Shown in pieces: positions 10,985-24,160 of a stretch of 64,000 bases of DNA (within the stretch, counting starts at the first letter, position 1; every line of letters begins with the position of its first letter). The position numbers and the translations under genes were made by a program. The stretch covers positions 28,836,845 to 28,900,844 of the forward strand of contig CM055095.1 in assembly GCA_029204225.1 (NCBI GenBank). The letters run 5' to 3'. Origin of the DNA: Diphasiastrum complanatum (taxonomy: Eukaryota; Streptophyta; Lycopodiopsida; Lycopodiales; Lycopodiaceae). The notes under the pieces were generated by a model that worked only from the letters and a program-made list of their open reading frames with translations, was not told the DNA's origin and ran no database searches.

Positions 10985-12119
10985 AGTCCACTATGACTTG
11001 AGAACCCCTATACACCAAGTCTCCGTTGCATACATAGACCTTGTTATAAAAGATCATAAACTTGGTCTTGGACTTCATCACACTCAGAGTTAGACATATG
11101 AAAAGGAGGTGGGAGGGAGGAGATGTAGTAGGAACAAGGTCAATGTGGTGACTAACATCTTGTGATGGTGGCAATTGAGTTGGTTGAGTTGGCTCACTAA
11201 GGACATGCCCAAATTCATGCAAGAGGTCAGAAAGAACTTGAGGTATTGGAGGACCATGAGGTGGCATTTTTGAAGGTTGGGCTTGCTAGACACAAAGAAG
11301 TGCTACACAATAAGTTTTTGGGAGGCTACGCAGAAATTGCTTTTTAGAAATAAGTTGATAGTTTTGCTGACAATCAATACCAAGTAAAACATGTTGTGTG
11401 TCCCATGAGAAAAGTTTAAAGTCTATTGTTGTAAGTCCAATGTAACAGCTCCCGAGGAAGAGAACCAATTAGCATCGAGAATGAGATTATAGCATATGAT
11501 GGGGACAATGTGGAATCTGATTTTAGTAAAGTTACCAACTCGGTACTCAAGTTGTTGAAAGATTTGGGTGCTAGGAAAGGCATGGGCACTAGCAATCTCT
11601 CAACAACTTGAGTACCAAATGTAGCCAAGTCATCAGTGTGGGAGAGATTGCAGAAAGCATCGTGTTGACGAATCATCCACTACGGATTAATCATGTCTAT
11701 GCAAAGGGCTTCTTTAAACTCATGCCAAATAGTGAGAGTAACATGAGAGGGAGTTTGGCGGAGAACACACCACCAAGTAGGACACAGCTTTCCAAGCGAA
11801 AGGTAGGTAGATGGATGCATTGTATGTCTGTCTTGGGAAACATAAGGAGGTTTGTCACCAGCTTAGAAAGCCAATTCTCGAGTTTATTCCCATTGGGAGA
11901 ACCGGAGTAAATGGATAACTTATCCTTAAATTTCTGAGCCATCAATGGGGAAGAAAAGGAGCTAGTGGTAGGAGTTGGCCGTGTGGAAGAATTAGGCGGC
12001 CTGATAATTGAAGTAGAGGTAGAAGATGCCAAGAGTGATGCCATTTGTGCAGATAATGATGCCGTCTGAGCAGTCAAGACACCAAGGATAGAATGAAATT
12101 GCGAAAGTGGGGCTACCAT
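10985..12119 (-). pseudogene. Second Ty3/Gypsy gag-RT remnant
   Basis: Reading leftwards: a gag with FKDKLSIYSGSPNGNKLENW and LVTNLLMFPKTD (12119-11697), a further gag part (11676-11416) with LCNLSHTDDL-like text, then the RT N terminus (11267-10983) with LSDLLHEFGHVLSEP, DVSHHIDLVPTTSPPSH and LTLSVMK. Protease is not recognisable and RT is cut at about 10984, where the LINE-like piece begins. This differs in sequence from the Gypsy element at 4454-7747, so it is a separate family. Confidence 0.75.
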
Positions 12120-12604
12120 GTGAGACTATACAATAGCATTCAAGAGAATTTGGTGAGGAGGGTGATCAAGAATGTGAGCCATGTGTTGGGTTACTAAGAA
12201 TGAGAGAGATGTTCAAAGAGCTGTATAATTGAGGGAGCGGACTCTTGTATTCACCCCAAGTATGCTAGCGGAACCCAAATCACATCGTTGGTAAGCTGAA
12301 AATGAACTAAATCACAGTAGAGGTAAAACGATTCCGTACGATATTGCTTAATTAATGAAAAAGTGGATTACATTTTGTAGTACATTAACTATAACGGTTT
12401 TTGAAGGGAGACAGATTCACCTGTCTGGAATGGAGGCACGTGTCCCCATTTTTCATCTGCTTTAGATCTCAGGTCCACTGGAGCTTAATATTGGACTATA
12501 TTTTATTCTTGACTTTCCCTTTATCAGATAAGTATTTCGTAACTCTTCACTTGTGTCGTCATATAGTTTTGGTCTCATTCACCGAAAGCATGCAGTAAAC
12601 TGAT

Positions 12605-12645
<41 letters not shown>

Positions 12646-13323
12646 GATAGCCATTGTACCTGAGGGGACACTAGCTATGCCCCTTTTACTGCTAGACCAA
12701 ACTTCACTCCTTGATCTCATCAAAGGATCCATGTCGTGTTGCTTTGATGATGTGAGAGATGATGCTCTAGCTTCGGAGAGATCAGGGTCACGAGGTTCAG
12801 CAGAGGAGGGGGGATATGCAGCTTCACGTCACCTCCTCCTCTACCAGACAATGACCTAGGTCTTCTATGGGATCTGAAACAGTGTCAGAAGATGAGATGG
12901 ACATCCCAGCTCAGCATTGTCACTGATATTAGTTGCAGCTTCAGGTGTTGAGACCGACAGCCACTAGAGCTTCACGCCATGCCACACGACCTCAAAAACA
13001 TCGACACCGCACATGATGACATGTCGGCTCCTTGTATACAGTTCCTTTAGCATAAGCACCTACCATCACTTCCTTCTTCAGCCACATACCATGCTAACAG
13101 TGATTACCCACAGAGTTGATACAACTTAATTTTTTCTTATCTAGGATTTTGTAACCTATGCAGATTTCATGTATTTACTTTCTTTAGCTGTACTGGAGAT
13201 GCTTATATGCTCTCTTGTAATAAATACACACTTGAGATGTATTTTTAGTTTTATTTACCTTTTGGTAGATCAAGATATCAGTGAAGCTTTCTTCACTAAC
13301 TAGCTGTGTTGAAAAATTCTCAG
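12120..13323. other. Spacer upstream of the SWI2-like exons
   Basis: No recognisable coding sequence. It contains a (CT)n tract at 12609-12642. I looked here for the exon that should carry the Q-motif and the sequence before helicase motif I, and did not find it. If the gene is intact, this is the 3' part of another long intron, ending in the acceptor aaaattctcag at 13323. Confidence 0.5.
12609..12642. repeat. (CT)17 microsatellite
   Basis: Uninterrupted CT run of 34 bp in the spacer before the helicase exons. Confidence 0.97.
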
Positions 13324-16300
13324 GGGTTTAGGAAAAACAATACAAAGCATTGCTTTTCTGGCAGCAGTTTTAAATACTGGAAGCGATGCAGATTTTGTTA
13401 GTAATGTTGGCAAGATGGAACCTTCTCATTGTGAAGAAGCTACAGCTGGAAACTCAGGTGAATTGCCGAGTAGAGAAGTTGCCCTTGTCATATGTCCAAC
13501 ATCTGTTATCCAGAATTGGGAGCGCGAGTTTGAAGCATGGGGTACCTTTCAGCTTGGAATTTATCATGGAAGTCAAAGGGAGTCTATATTAGAAAAGATT
13601 CATGCTAATAAATTGGATATAATTGTGACAAGTCATGACACTTTCAGGATGTGTGGAAATCATTTGTCTGAAGTAAGCTGGGAGGTTGTCATCGTTGATG
13701 AGGCACATCGCTTGAAAAATGAGAAGTCTCAGCTTTATAAAGCTTGTTTGAAAATGAGAACAAAGAAACGCTACGGGCTCACAGGAACTATCATTCAAAA
13801 TAGGCTTATGGATTTGTTTAATGTTTTTGATTGGGCTGCACCTGGCTGTTTAGGTGCACGTGATCACTTCAAAGATTATTACGATGAGCCAATAAAGCAG
13901 GGCCAAAGGATTAGTGCTCCAGAAAGGTTTGTCGAGATTGCGGAACAGCGGAAACAACAGTTGCGGAAAGTACTTCAGAAGTATCTGTTGCGAAGAACAA
14001 AGCAGGAAACTCTAGGTCATTTGATGCGTGGGAAAGAAGATAATGTTATGTTTTGTGCTATGAGTACTGTTCAAAAGCATGCCTACAAACGGTTGCTACA
14101 AAGTCCAGATTTTCAATGCCTTATCAACAAGGATTCACCTTGCACCTGTGGAAGTCCTCTCAGCCGTGCAGAATGTTGCTACAGGATTGCTCCAAGTGGT
14201 ATAATATGGTCATATCTGCATAGAGACAACCCTGAGGGCTGTGATTCCTGCCCTTATTGTTTGTTGTTGCCGTGTCTAACAAAACTGCAACAGGTCAGTA
14301 GTAGCTATTAGGACTCTCCTAACATTTTATGCCCCCCCTAAGAAAGACAATAAAACTAAATGCTCTCGTCTTAGCCCTCCCTTGGGATTTACAGACATCT
14401 GTACAATATCAATCTTCATCATGAAGGCTGAGAATAATGTGTCTTTCCAATCAACTTATTTAAATAATGACTTCTCTATATAAATTTGTGAAATTGGATA
14501 TATTCTAATTTCACAAATAGATATATGTCTTTCCAATCAACTTACACTCAAAACTTATTATCTAGACCACCATTGAACTTGCAGTATTTGTAGTCCATCT
14601 TGCAATCTTTTGAAAATGACCAATGTTGGCTGTTAACAATAATGAATACTGTTCTTACAACTTATTGGTTATGGAAAGCTTGCAGTTTTGTTTTGGTATA
14701 TCAGTTTAACTTTTATCCAGATGAATAGGTTGTACTATTTTCTCTCTAAAGTTTGATTTTTCCTGTCTTTTAGGTGAGCAACCACTTGGAACTTTTGAAG
14801 CCAAATCTGAAGGATGAACCGGAGAAACAGAAAAAGGATGCAGCATTTGCTTTGCTTGCATTTGGGGAAGATGCAGAGTTGCTTGGTGGAACTCAACAAG
14901 AAGAAAGCTTTCTTGGTCTAAGTGATGCCCAGCATTGTGGAAAAATGCTTGCACTTCAAAAGCTCTTGGCTTCGTGGATCTCAAAAGGAGACAAGGTCTT
15001 GCTTTTCAGCTATTCAGTGAAGTGAGTCCCTGTTCTTGACCACGCTGTTTTTATAGCCAGTCTGCTTGTTTCTAGAATTTGGAACTGTATGCTCCATGAA
15101 GTTCTTGGCATAGTTTCAGATTATATTTTCTGCTGAACTGTTGTTTATCCCTGTGATGATCTGAACTCTATACCGAGTTGGTTCACGTACATATTATATG
15201 TTGCTGAACTTTCAGGATGCTGGATATTTTAAACAAATTTTTGATTCGGAAAGGTTACAGTTTCTCGAGACTTGATGGGTCAACTCCAATGGCTGGGCGG
15301 CAGGCCGTTGTAGATGACTTTAATAATAGCCCAAGCACGCAGGTAACATATATCACCCATTGTTTGAATACATGTGAGCAGCATAATCCTTTAGTTCTTG
15401 AAGGTAGCATTCATTTAGGTGGAATGTTGGCTTATGGCATCTCTTAGAGTTCAGGCATAATATATGCTTTTTCTTTAAACTGTAGTGCATGTCTCACAGT
15501 TTAAGCATGGTGAATGCTTTCTCTGTAAAGGTCAGTTTTCGATGTTTATTCATGAATTTGCTGAAGCCTTGTGTGTGTTCTGAGCAAGCGAAAAACATTT
15601 CCCTACGAGATTTGATCTAGTTTGATGATGCTCTTGTGGATAAGACCTGTTTGGTTATGAGCTCAGTCGTCTATGTTTTCTAAACTCTATCTTAATCCTA
15701 ATTAAGATGCGTTTCTTTCCATTATCAATTTCAATTAGGGATATTAAATACTTTTTCTTATTTTTCTAGATGAGAAACTACAATCTCTCCTGGTTTTCTG
15801 GAATGGGAAAAAGAAGAAGTCACTGGTCAACAATCTTCAAAGAGGAAGAATTTTTAAGTGTACGACTCCTGAGGTTATGACTTAGCCCCACTGGGTAGTT
15901 AAACCTAGAAAGAGGCCATTGAAATAATAATGTATATTGTCCATATACTCAAAATGGGACTGTTGGTCATTTCATATCAGAGAACTGAACGCGATGGTTG
16001 TTTGGCAAGATATTTCCCACTTAGCCCTCATTTGTCTGAGTTTCATTTGTAACATTAGACAGACAAATGGAACTCAGTGAGGCATCTTGTCCGGTGGGTG
16101 AACACATGGAAAGTTTCCTTAACTTCAGTTCATGTGACTTCTATCTAAGTGAGAGAGAAGTGTTCCCACTCGTTGAGCTAGAAATTAGTAAATATGAGTC
16201 CACCTTAGGGTAGTTGCAAGTAGTGTGGAAACCACTTTTTTTATCATTGCAGACTGCAGTCCCTAGTCATGGAGATTATCTTGAAGAGTGGTTAGAAAAA

Positions 16301-19300
16301 ATATTTGTTATCTGATGTGAGGTGGTGTTCAGGCTTTTTCTTGATGGAGCCGTTGGTCTGCATGAGTCGTGGGTGCCTGTGATCTCTACGAGGAATCTTG
16401 GTTGCGATTTGTGCATCATCCTTTCAGTAGCGCTGCTCCTGCCTCCATCTTCAGCACTACTACTGCCTCTAGATTTAGTGCTGAACCTAGCAATACTAGC
16501 ACTGCCCCTGGCCTCCATTTTTGCATTGCTACAGCCTCTAAACTTCAGCACTAGTTCTAGAACTTATTGCTGTGTTTTAGTGTCGTTCGTGATGCTGATT
16601 ATAGAGGTAATTTTAGTGCTGCTGCCCTCTCATTTGTGCTCATTTTAGCACTATTTTCAATGACTAAATGATTTTCCCAGCCTTCTTTGCGTTGATCTCA
16701 ACTACTCACCATCTAAGCTGCTATTTTCCCTTTGCCATGGCCCATGAAATTCGAGAATCATATTTCCTAACGACCAACCCGCTGCTTTTCCACATCACCA
16801 AATTCTGTGAACCAATGCAGAAACAACTGCAAGATCTCTCAACTGATAACAAATTGATGAAAAGTGAGATTGCCTTTCTCAATGAAAAAGTAGCCGAACT
16901 TTGGCTCAAAAATGAAGAGCTCTACAAAGGACTCCTATGCTAGAGACTTTGGCTAAGATGTAGGCCATTGAGAGTAAAGTGGAGAAAAGTGAGGAAGAAG
17001 CTAAGTCATGGGCAGATATAGTCACGAAGCATTATACGTCGCATAAGAATCAATGGCAGATCTGATCTATGCCACATTGTCTAAGGAGAAGTTAAGGGCT
17101 AGCAAAACCCTTGAGTTGGAGATGTTCTTGATACACGAGATGTTGTAGTAAGCCAAGTGCTTCCTCAATGCCACTTTGGCTCAATTTCAGTAATGGGATG
17201 GCAAAGGCTTGGAGACAGAAAATGACAATACTAATCTTGCACTCTTGTCGAGATACATTATGGCTAAGATCTAAGTTTCATGCTACTAGGATATTCATGG
17301 ATGGTAACCTCACATAGATTCTGGTCGAGGAGAGACACAAAGCCTTTCAAGAGGCTAAGAGTTTTGGTTGTTGGATCACTTATCCAGATGGTAAAGCTTA
17401 TTTCATGGATAGGCATTCACCTCCAGCCACTCGAGCACAGGGAGTTGAGAGCACCCCGAGGTTTTAACCATACACCTGAGGATAAAACGTTGGAACTGTA
17501 AAGGGGATCATTCTTCAGCAGCAACAGGACATTTGTTTGAGGGTGGTAACATTTGGGTTTTTATTGGGACACGTGAGAGGTGGGAAAGAGGTTTACTACT
17601 GGTCCCAGGATAAACCTGAGCGACGTGACCAGTATCATGTAGCTGAGCCTCTCTGCTCACTGTTGTCTGAAGGATAGATCCATAGAGCTTAGCCGGAATA
17701 TATCTGATCATGATAGTGCAGTTGTTTTTGGCCACTCTCATGGATGGTGTATATGACATTAGTGCACTAGGAAGAAGGAAAACTTGAGGTGATGGCTATA
17801 TTGAGAAGGGTGGCAATGAGATGGAATAAAATACTGCCACATAGATGAGCAGCTCAACTTCAAGGTCCTCTATATCATGTGTACGGCTACGTTTCAGCCA
17901 ATTATTAGCATCACAAACCAGTTGTGCTATGATTAGAGAGAACTTTGAAGGTTCGGGTTCAATGGAGGTGGAGGTACATGCTGAAGGAATTTGCACCAGA
18001 AAGACCCACGTGTGAAGATGTGTATGAGGTCACAACAAGGCTCTTGTTTTTAGCTTCCAGATAGGCTCTCTTCTTGTGGCAAAGTAAGGAATGATATTGG
18101 AAGGTGTGGAGAGGAGGCTCGAGTCTGAATGACTTGAAGTTGGAATCGCCCACATTCCTCGTTATACCAAGTCTTGCATGGAAAGTTGAAATGGGATTTT
18201 GGGTTGCAAGGTTTGTTGGGGAAAGCAATGGACATAGCAATGGGGAAACAAGGATGAGAGGTAAGCTGCTTGGGCATCCAATGTATTCTTGCAAGGCATA
18301 CATGAGAGCAGGGAGAGCAAACGGAATCTTGGTAGAGAGACGTGTATAATGAACCAAGGGTGTAGCGTGGTGCATGGTAATTTTGGGGTGTGGTTGGGGT
18401 TGAATGCATGCAAGTCAAGTGAAGGTGGAATGAAAGGCAGGAGTGATCAGATGGGGTGGTAGGAGAGATCACGAAATCAGAGTATGTGGAATGAAGGATA
18501 GTGAACTCGTGAAGTAAACAACTACTCTGTGACCAACATTGTAGCGATGGCAATTGAAATCACTTGTTGACGACCACCGAGAAATGCCATTATATATGAC
18601 TAGCTCAGGTGACACTCCTAAATGCAGCAAGCGCTAACCATTTGATGTGATTGGACCTTCTTTGTTGCCCAATGTTTAGAGAGTCATTATCATTGTTTGT
18701 AGTGATAGGGTCTACGAGACATTTAACATAAGCGTACCATGTTCAATGACAATAGTCGAAATTAACAAAATTAAATAGGAGTAGTAGTGATCATTATAGA
18801 TTTCTTGAAGATGCTAGTGTATGCTTCCATTTGAAGTGAGGTTTATGAACAGATGTTCCAGGCTTATTCGTATTCTTTTGGCAAAGCAACAGAGGAAGAT
18901 ATTGTAGTGATGTCCCAAGTACCTGCATAAAGGCCTGTGAATGTCTTGTAGGCTGCATACCCCATACGATGATGACATTTCTAATCAACCTCCCTGTTCT
19001 TACCTAGATGAGGACAAGGTTGCATATTATTGGGAAATGTTTCTCACCTGGGAAACGCAGACTCCCCGGGAAATGAGAAACGGGATACGGGAAATGGGGA
19101 AAATATGGCATATAATTTAGAATCTAGATACAATACAAAATTCAAAATATGCATCATACAATATTACATAGCACAAATGAAGCTTGAAATAATAGCAAAA
19201 GGCACTATGGTCTGAATCACTACTCCAATACAAATCAAATGCACCTATTAGCTTTGATTATAGAGAAATTGTAGTTTTACTGCAGTTTAGTGGATTCGAA

Positions 19301-22300
19301 TTAGCTGGATGCTACCGTACGTTGATATAATATGATCTTTAATTATGGAAGGAATTGTATTGAAGAGGTTTGGTGTAATGAATTCTTGAAACTGCAAGGT
19401 GATTTATTATTGATGCCCATTTTATTAAGTTGGGGCATCTCCTAAAGAACGTTTATTTTAAATTTCTCTCTATAACTCGGCCTTCCTGGAGGGACTCGCC
19501 CGTTTAGGGGTGACCGGGGCCAAACTGAGCAAATGACTCTTGGGCCTTGGCTTTTGGATTTCCAGTTAGGACTCTTCAGTTCCAGGACTCTTGGTGAGTG
19601 GTGTATCATTATTAGAAAACTGAAGTTATTCATTGTAACTGTATATTTTTGAACATCCCCATGAGGGAGATAACACATTATGACATTGTACTCCCTCTTA
19701 CTGGTTCAGCATTGGAACCACATAGAACATTGTTACATGCCTTTTGGTATGGAAGGTAAAACCCATTTTTCACTTTTCTAGGCCTTTTTTGGCAATCGTT
19801 TCTGGAGCATCATTCGATTGATTCCTAGCTAAGATTCCAATAGCCCTAAATCTTGGAGCAATCAAATCCCGGTTGTACAGGTGCTTTTCCAGGGCTAATA
19901 GAGTTTAGGGTGCACATTGGGTTTTAGCAACAGAGATTCCAGCTGTACAGGTGCAGTTTTAGGCCTAATTGGGTTTTCCAGCATGATATCAGCAGCAGGT
20001 CCCTCTCATCCATCATTAGCTGCTGATGCACCACCTACACAGCGAGATCTTACCACCAGGAAGGGCGGGGGGGGTAGGGGGGGGAGAAGAGATCCAGCAC
20101 GTGATTCTCCACAGTCAAACACACTCTCAGTGCCCCCATCTGTTGCTTCTGGCAGGCGTGCCAAGAGAGCCCTTTGTGCAGCAGAGAGGGGTTAGGGCCT
20201 TAATGGCCCAAAATTGGACGGCATTGGTCTTGAAAATCTTGGCAAATTAGATAAATGAACTGCTCCCAAAAACACCTTTCATTTGATACCCATATTGGCA
20301 CTTCAAAAATTTCAAAAAAAATGGGAAACCCTAACGGGAAATCCCAGCCTGCAACTTTGATTAAAATGGATCAGATCCGTTAGATTTCCAACAAGCACAT
20401 ATGGGTGGGAGTAGACGCTGTACAAGGGCAAGAGATATGTTGAAGACTCAAAAGAAAACTTTACGAACCTCAATTACCTCAAAAGTTGCATAGTTATTGA
20501 ACTAGTCGGACATTGAAGATGGAGGAGGGAACTTTGATCTATTTCAGGACCACATGGGCCAGGTATCGGTTGGTATTTCTAAACCTTTGAGATTTGAAAC
20601 TGTGACTGCAGATCAGATGTTTAATTATCAGCAAGCAATGTTGATAATGATCCAGGTTAGAATGTTTGCTGCATCAGAAATGCTTGAATTTTCATCTGAT
20701 GTTACATCAGAGGTTCATATCATGTGAATAAGTTTGCTTCTTTTGGTAATGAATCACTATGAAACTATTTGCTGTATTCACCATTCAACCTGGCAGTTTG
20801 AATATGCAGAAGGCGGGTAAACTTTTGTAGATCTTGATGGATTGTCTCCTAAACTAAATCCATTAAATTGGAAAAATAAGGTATTGCAAGCAGGATGTTG
20901 GGATATAATTTAGGTAGGCTAGAGTGATCATTAATTTCAAGATAAGAAGAATAGCTTGCTCTTGCAATCAGAGGGTTAAAATCAACTGGATACTGGGTAA
21001 GGAGACTTTATGTGTTCCCCTTAGCGTTTCAAATCCATGTCTCGTGGCGTGGAGTGGTTAAGACACGTTATTCTAGAAAAAAGTTGAAGAACTTTTGTAG
21101 GAATTCAAATGTGAAAATTTCCTTTCTGAGGAGTAAGAAGAAAGGCTAAGCAAATTAGAGGGATGTTTTAAACTTTTCCCTAGGAAGACTTAGCCAAGAT
21201 TCAGTTTGTTGTCTCTTTAAGTTGCAGATAGCATTCAAAATCAAGTGGCCACATGGAACCAGTTCAAACAGGAAATGACTACCGCATACATGTCGCCTTA
21301 TAAAAGATTATGTAATTGGGAAATGGTATCAATTTGTGTCTGTCAAAACGTATATCTGGCAATTGTGATAGCTTATTTTAAATATGTAAAAGGGATGGAT
21401 GAGAAGAACAAGCTTGTTAAATTTTCTCGTGGCCTTATTTTTAAGTTTCATTTGGATGTATCAGCAGCAAGGTCCAAAAAGTTGGGGGAAGCTATGCACT
21501 GGGCAGAGCTGTTATATGAGCCAAAATCTGTTTTTAAGGATAAGGATGCTGGTAATTCCAGTAGCCTGCAGTGGAGTAATTTTGGCAAAAACAAAAAGTG
21601 ACCAGAAGTAGGGAGTTCATGTGCAAGAACATCAGGTTGGGTCAACAAATGTTGCTAAGTATCCTACTGTGCCAAAGAGATCTGCTCAGAAAGACGACCT
21701 GGATGCTAATGGGAATGGTATCAGGTAAGTCAGTAAGCAACTGTCAAAGGATTTGATCAAAGAAAGGTAATCAATGCTCTCTTTGTGTTTCACCAATCCA
21801 GGTGCAAGGCCAGAGGTTCTCATGGTGCTAAGATACCTTTGTTATTGGATTGTCAGATTCAGGGGCAAAGGAGCATTCCAATGAAAGGGCAAAATGACTT
21901 TATTGTGTCAGATGGAAGTGTGCATCCTTTCAATCCTGGTTGTGTATCTGTAGAAGAATTGGCAAAACTAGTGCAACTGTCAGAAACTGCATCAGTTGTG
22001 TCCAAGTTTAACAATATTTTGGGGCTTAAGGGAGAAATTATGGCAGAGTTGTGTATGGTCTGGTAGATTCTACCAGAACACACAGTAGCCTTTAGAGCAG
22101 AATCTCAAGGTTGAAGTGGCAAATTGGGAGATTGAACACATGAGGCATTTTATTAGTTCAGATGGAAACAAAGTGGTTTAAAATAAGGTCAGGAGTGACT
22201 TTGATAGGATGACATAGTATTGCAGATGGAAATGATTTTTACAGAGTTACTATGAACCTTACGGATTATCTTAAGAAAAGCTTGCTAAGCTTAGTAGTGT

Positions 22301-24160
22301 TTTTTGTGCTGATGGTTTACAATAGTAGTTAAACTTTAGTCTTATGTAGATTCTGTTATAAAGCATTATCTATGGCATTGATGAGCTCAAAATTGAATTT
22401 GAAAGTATATAATCTTCAAATGAGCTGTGGATTAGTAATAATCGGATGAAATTCCTTATTTGGGTGGTTTCCAGTTGGACTTTCTGTTTTCTCTCTGTTA
22501 CATTCAGTAAACTTTTAAATGGGAATATTTTCTGAACCCTATTTTATGATGCAAAGCTGTTTGCCAAAGATCCCTTAGACTCACTGAAATTAAACATCCA
22601 TTACTTCTGCTTTCCACCTTTTTCTTGATCATTGGATATGTTCTGGACTTGTATTAAGCTGTTCTTATATTGTACCATTCTCTTATTTTGCAGGTTTTCC
22701 TTATTTCCACACGTGCTGGCGGCCTGGGCCTTAACCTTGTAAGTGCAAACAGAGTGGTCATTTTTGATCCAAACTGGAATCCTGCTCAGGATCAGCAAGC
22801 TCAAGATCGCTCCTTCAGATATGGACAACAAAGACACGTGACCGTGTTTCGTTTGTTAGCTGCAGGATCTCTCGAGGAACTTGTGTACACTCGACAGATC
22901 TACAAACAGCAGCTTTTTAATATTGCAGTTTCTGGATCTCTTGAAAAGCGTTACTTTGAAGGTGTTCAGGTGCCTGCCCAAACTTTCTTCCCTGGCCTCT
23001 ATCTGCATGATTGAAAGTTTAGGGTCGTACATATTGGGCAGAGCATCATGAATTCACAAAGATAATCTAAGATGTTAAAATGCACCACAACCTAGTCATC
23101 TTCTTCTGCTTGCTTGTAGCTAGCTTCAATGTCTTATGAATATTTGGTGCACAGAATTCAAAAGTGAATTTTTTCTTGCTTGCTGCAATTAGAAGAGATG
23201 ATGCCTTACTGAAAATTCGTGTCACAGGATTCCAGAGTGAACAAAGGTGAACTTTTTGGAATTGGTAATCTTTTTCGTGATCTTTCAGACCAAGTATTTA
23301 CAAGTGATCTCATCAACTCCCACGAGGAGAGGCTGAGAAAAGCTGCTAAAAGTTCCATAGGCTCTGTTAGTAGACAAATGGAGTCCAATAAGATGAATGC
23401 TACTGGATGTGAGTCTCTTTACAAAGTTGAGAACGTGGTTTTAAGTGATGTTCAGAAAGATCGTGGATTTTTGACCCCTAATCGCAAAAGTGACTTGGAT
23501 GTAAATGAAGAATGCATGAGAGAGGAAACTCTTTTCATCAAGGATGTGGAAGGTGTAAGAGGAGAAAGTCTATTTGAAAAAGAATTCTCAAACGTTCTGG
23601 CAGGAGCTGGTACGCTGCCTCTCTGTTGGTTTTTTACATGAGAAATGTGCCAAACATTATAGCTTATGTGCAACTTTGCAGAGACACATATGCATGTATA
23701 TAAGTATGTCTGTGTCTGCATATGTGTGCATGTGGTAAGGCTGTATATAAACTAAGGTGAGAATTATAAAAAAAAAAGTTGCTATCTTCTAAGGGAACTT
23801 GAGAGCTCATCTGCAGGTGTTGTATACACTCATCGCAATGAAGAGGTTGTCAACCTAAAGATGCATGCTCCGAAGCAGCAAAAGGTTCTGCTTAAGAAAT
23901 CAGAACTCAAGACAGCATTTGGTGGGGTCCCAGGATACAGCAATGCAAGTGCAGTTCCTCTTAAGAGGATGGGGACAGTTCAAAAGCTACATATTCGAGC
24001 AGCCCCAGCAATGCTGGATAAAAATCAGCAGTTTCAAGAGCTGGCTAAATCCAAAGGCTTGACGGAAAGAGAATTTAGCAGGTGGTGCTTAACGGCAACT
24101 CCAGCTGAACTTGAAAAGCTTTTTGAGGATTATCAGCAGTCTTTAATGGTTGTACAATAG
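13324..24160 (+). CDS. SWI2/ERCC6L2-type SNF2 helicase, 3' six exons
   Basis: Six exons join in phase: 13324-14293, 14774-15021, 15216-15342, 22694-22969, 23228-23609 and 23817-24160, giving about 781 visible residues ending in TAG at 24160. Helicase motifs in order: I GLGKTIQSIAFLA, II VIVDEAHRLKN, III YGLTGTIIQN, a Cys-rich segment (CTCGSPL, ECC, GCDSCPYC) before SNHLELLKPN, V STRAGGLGLNL, and VI QAQDRSFRYGQ. The C terminus has GLTEREFSRWCLTATPAELE. The Cys-rich insert and C terminus point to plant SWITCH2 (Arabidopsis CHR9; human relative ERCC6L2), a nuclear DNA-dependent ATPase linked to DNA repair and chromatin. The visible part starts one base before the Gly of motif I, at a splice acceptor, so the N-terminal exons are upstream of or beyond this window. 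No stop or frameshift is seen in these exons. The subfamily call is from memory of the family. Confidence 0.9.
16380..16640. repeat. Low-complexity GCACTA/CTGCCTC-rich stretch
   Basis: Short words such as agcact, actgcc and gcctcca recur irregularly. Open frames on both strands here come from this composition and show no domain. It lies within the long helicase intron. Confidence 0.4.
19980..20205 (+). mobile_element. Fragment of a second copy of the hAT family
   Basis: The sequence around 20100-20190 (ctccacagtcaaacacac, catctgttgcttctgg, tgtgcagcagagag) is recognisably the same as the minus-strand linker of the hAT gene at about 3135-3040. It covers only the linker between the BED finger and the core, in plus orientation, and loses similarity after about 20195. 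It contains two poly-G runs near 20065-20083. Confidence 0.65.
21245..21601 (+). pseudogene. Retrotransposon gag remnant inside the helicase intron
   Basis: The frame reads ATWNQFKQEMTTAYM, then KGMDEKNKLVKFSRGL and LDVSAARSKKLGEAM, matching the retrotransposon gag core (W..F...F...Y and the later GL.P....V pattern) of Gypsy-like elements. No zinc knuckle or protease follows in frame. The frame at 21785-22066 may be downstream material of the same copy, but I recognise no domain in it. Confidence 0.6.

Larger units (their letters stand above)
15343..22693 (+). other. 7.35-kb intron of the SWI2-like gene
   Basis: It starts at gtaacata after the codon for Gln in SPSTQ and ends in ttttgcag before VFLISTRAGG, which are contiguous in the protein family, so no exon is missing. 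The other introns here are 194-480 bp. Inside are a hAT fragment (19980-20205), a retrotransposon gag remnant (about 21245-21601) and a low-complexity stretch near 16400-16620. Much of the rest (15.4-16.3, 17.0-19.9 kb) shows nothing I recognise. Confidence 0.85.

Noticed and set aside
16322-16648. 108-codon Leu/Pro-rich open frame in the helicase intron
   Set aside because: Explained by the repetitive composition of 16380-16640.
18050-18553. 167-codon minus-strand open frame within the helicase intron
   Set aside because: Cys/His/Pro/Ser-rich without a domain pattern; two overlapping frames are also open. Possibly LTR sequence, not a gene.
21048-21110. tRNA-like A-box (ggagtggttaagac) and weak B-box, possible SINE
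   Set aside because: The B-box is poor, no acceptor-stem pairing is visible, and no poly-A tail or duplicated flank was found.
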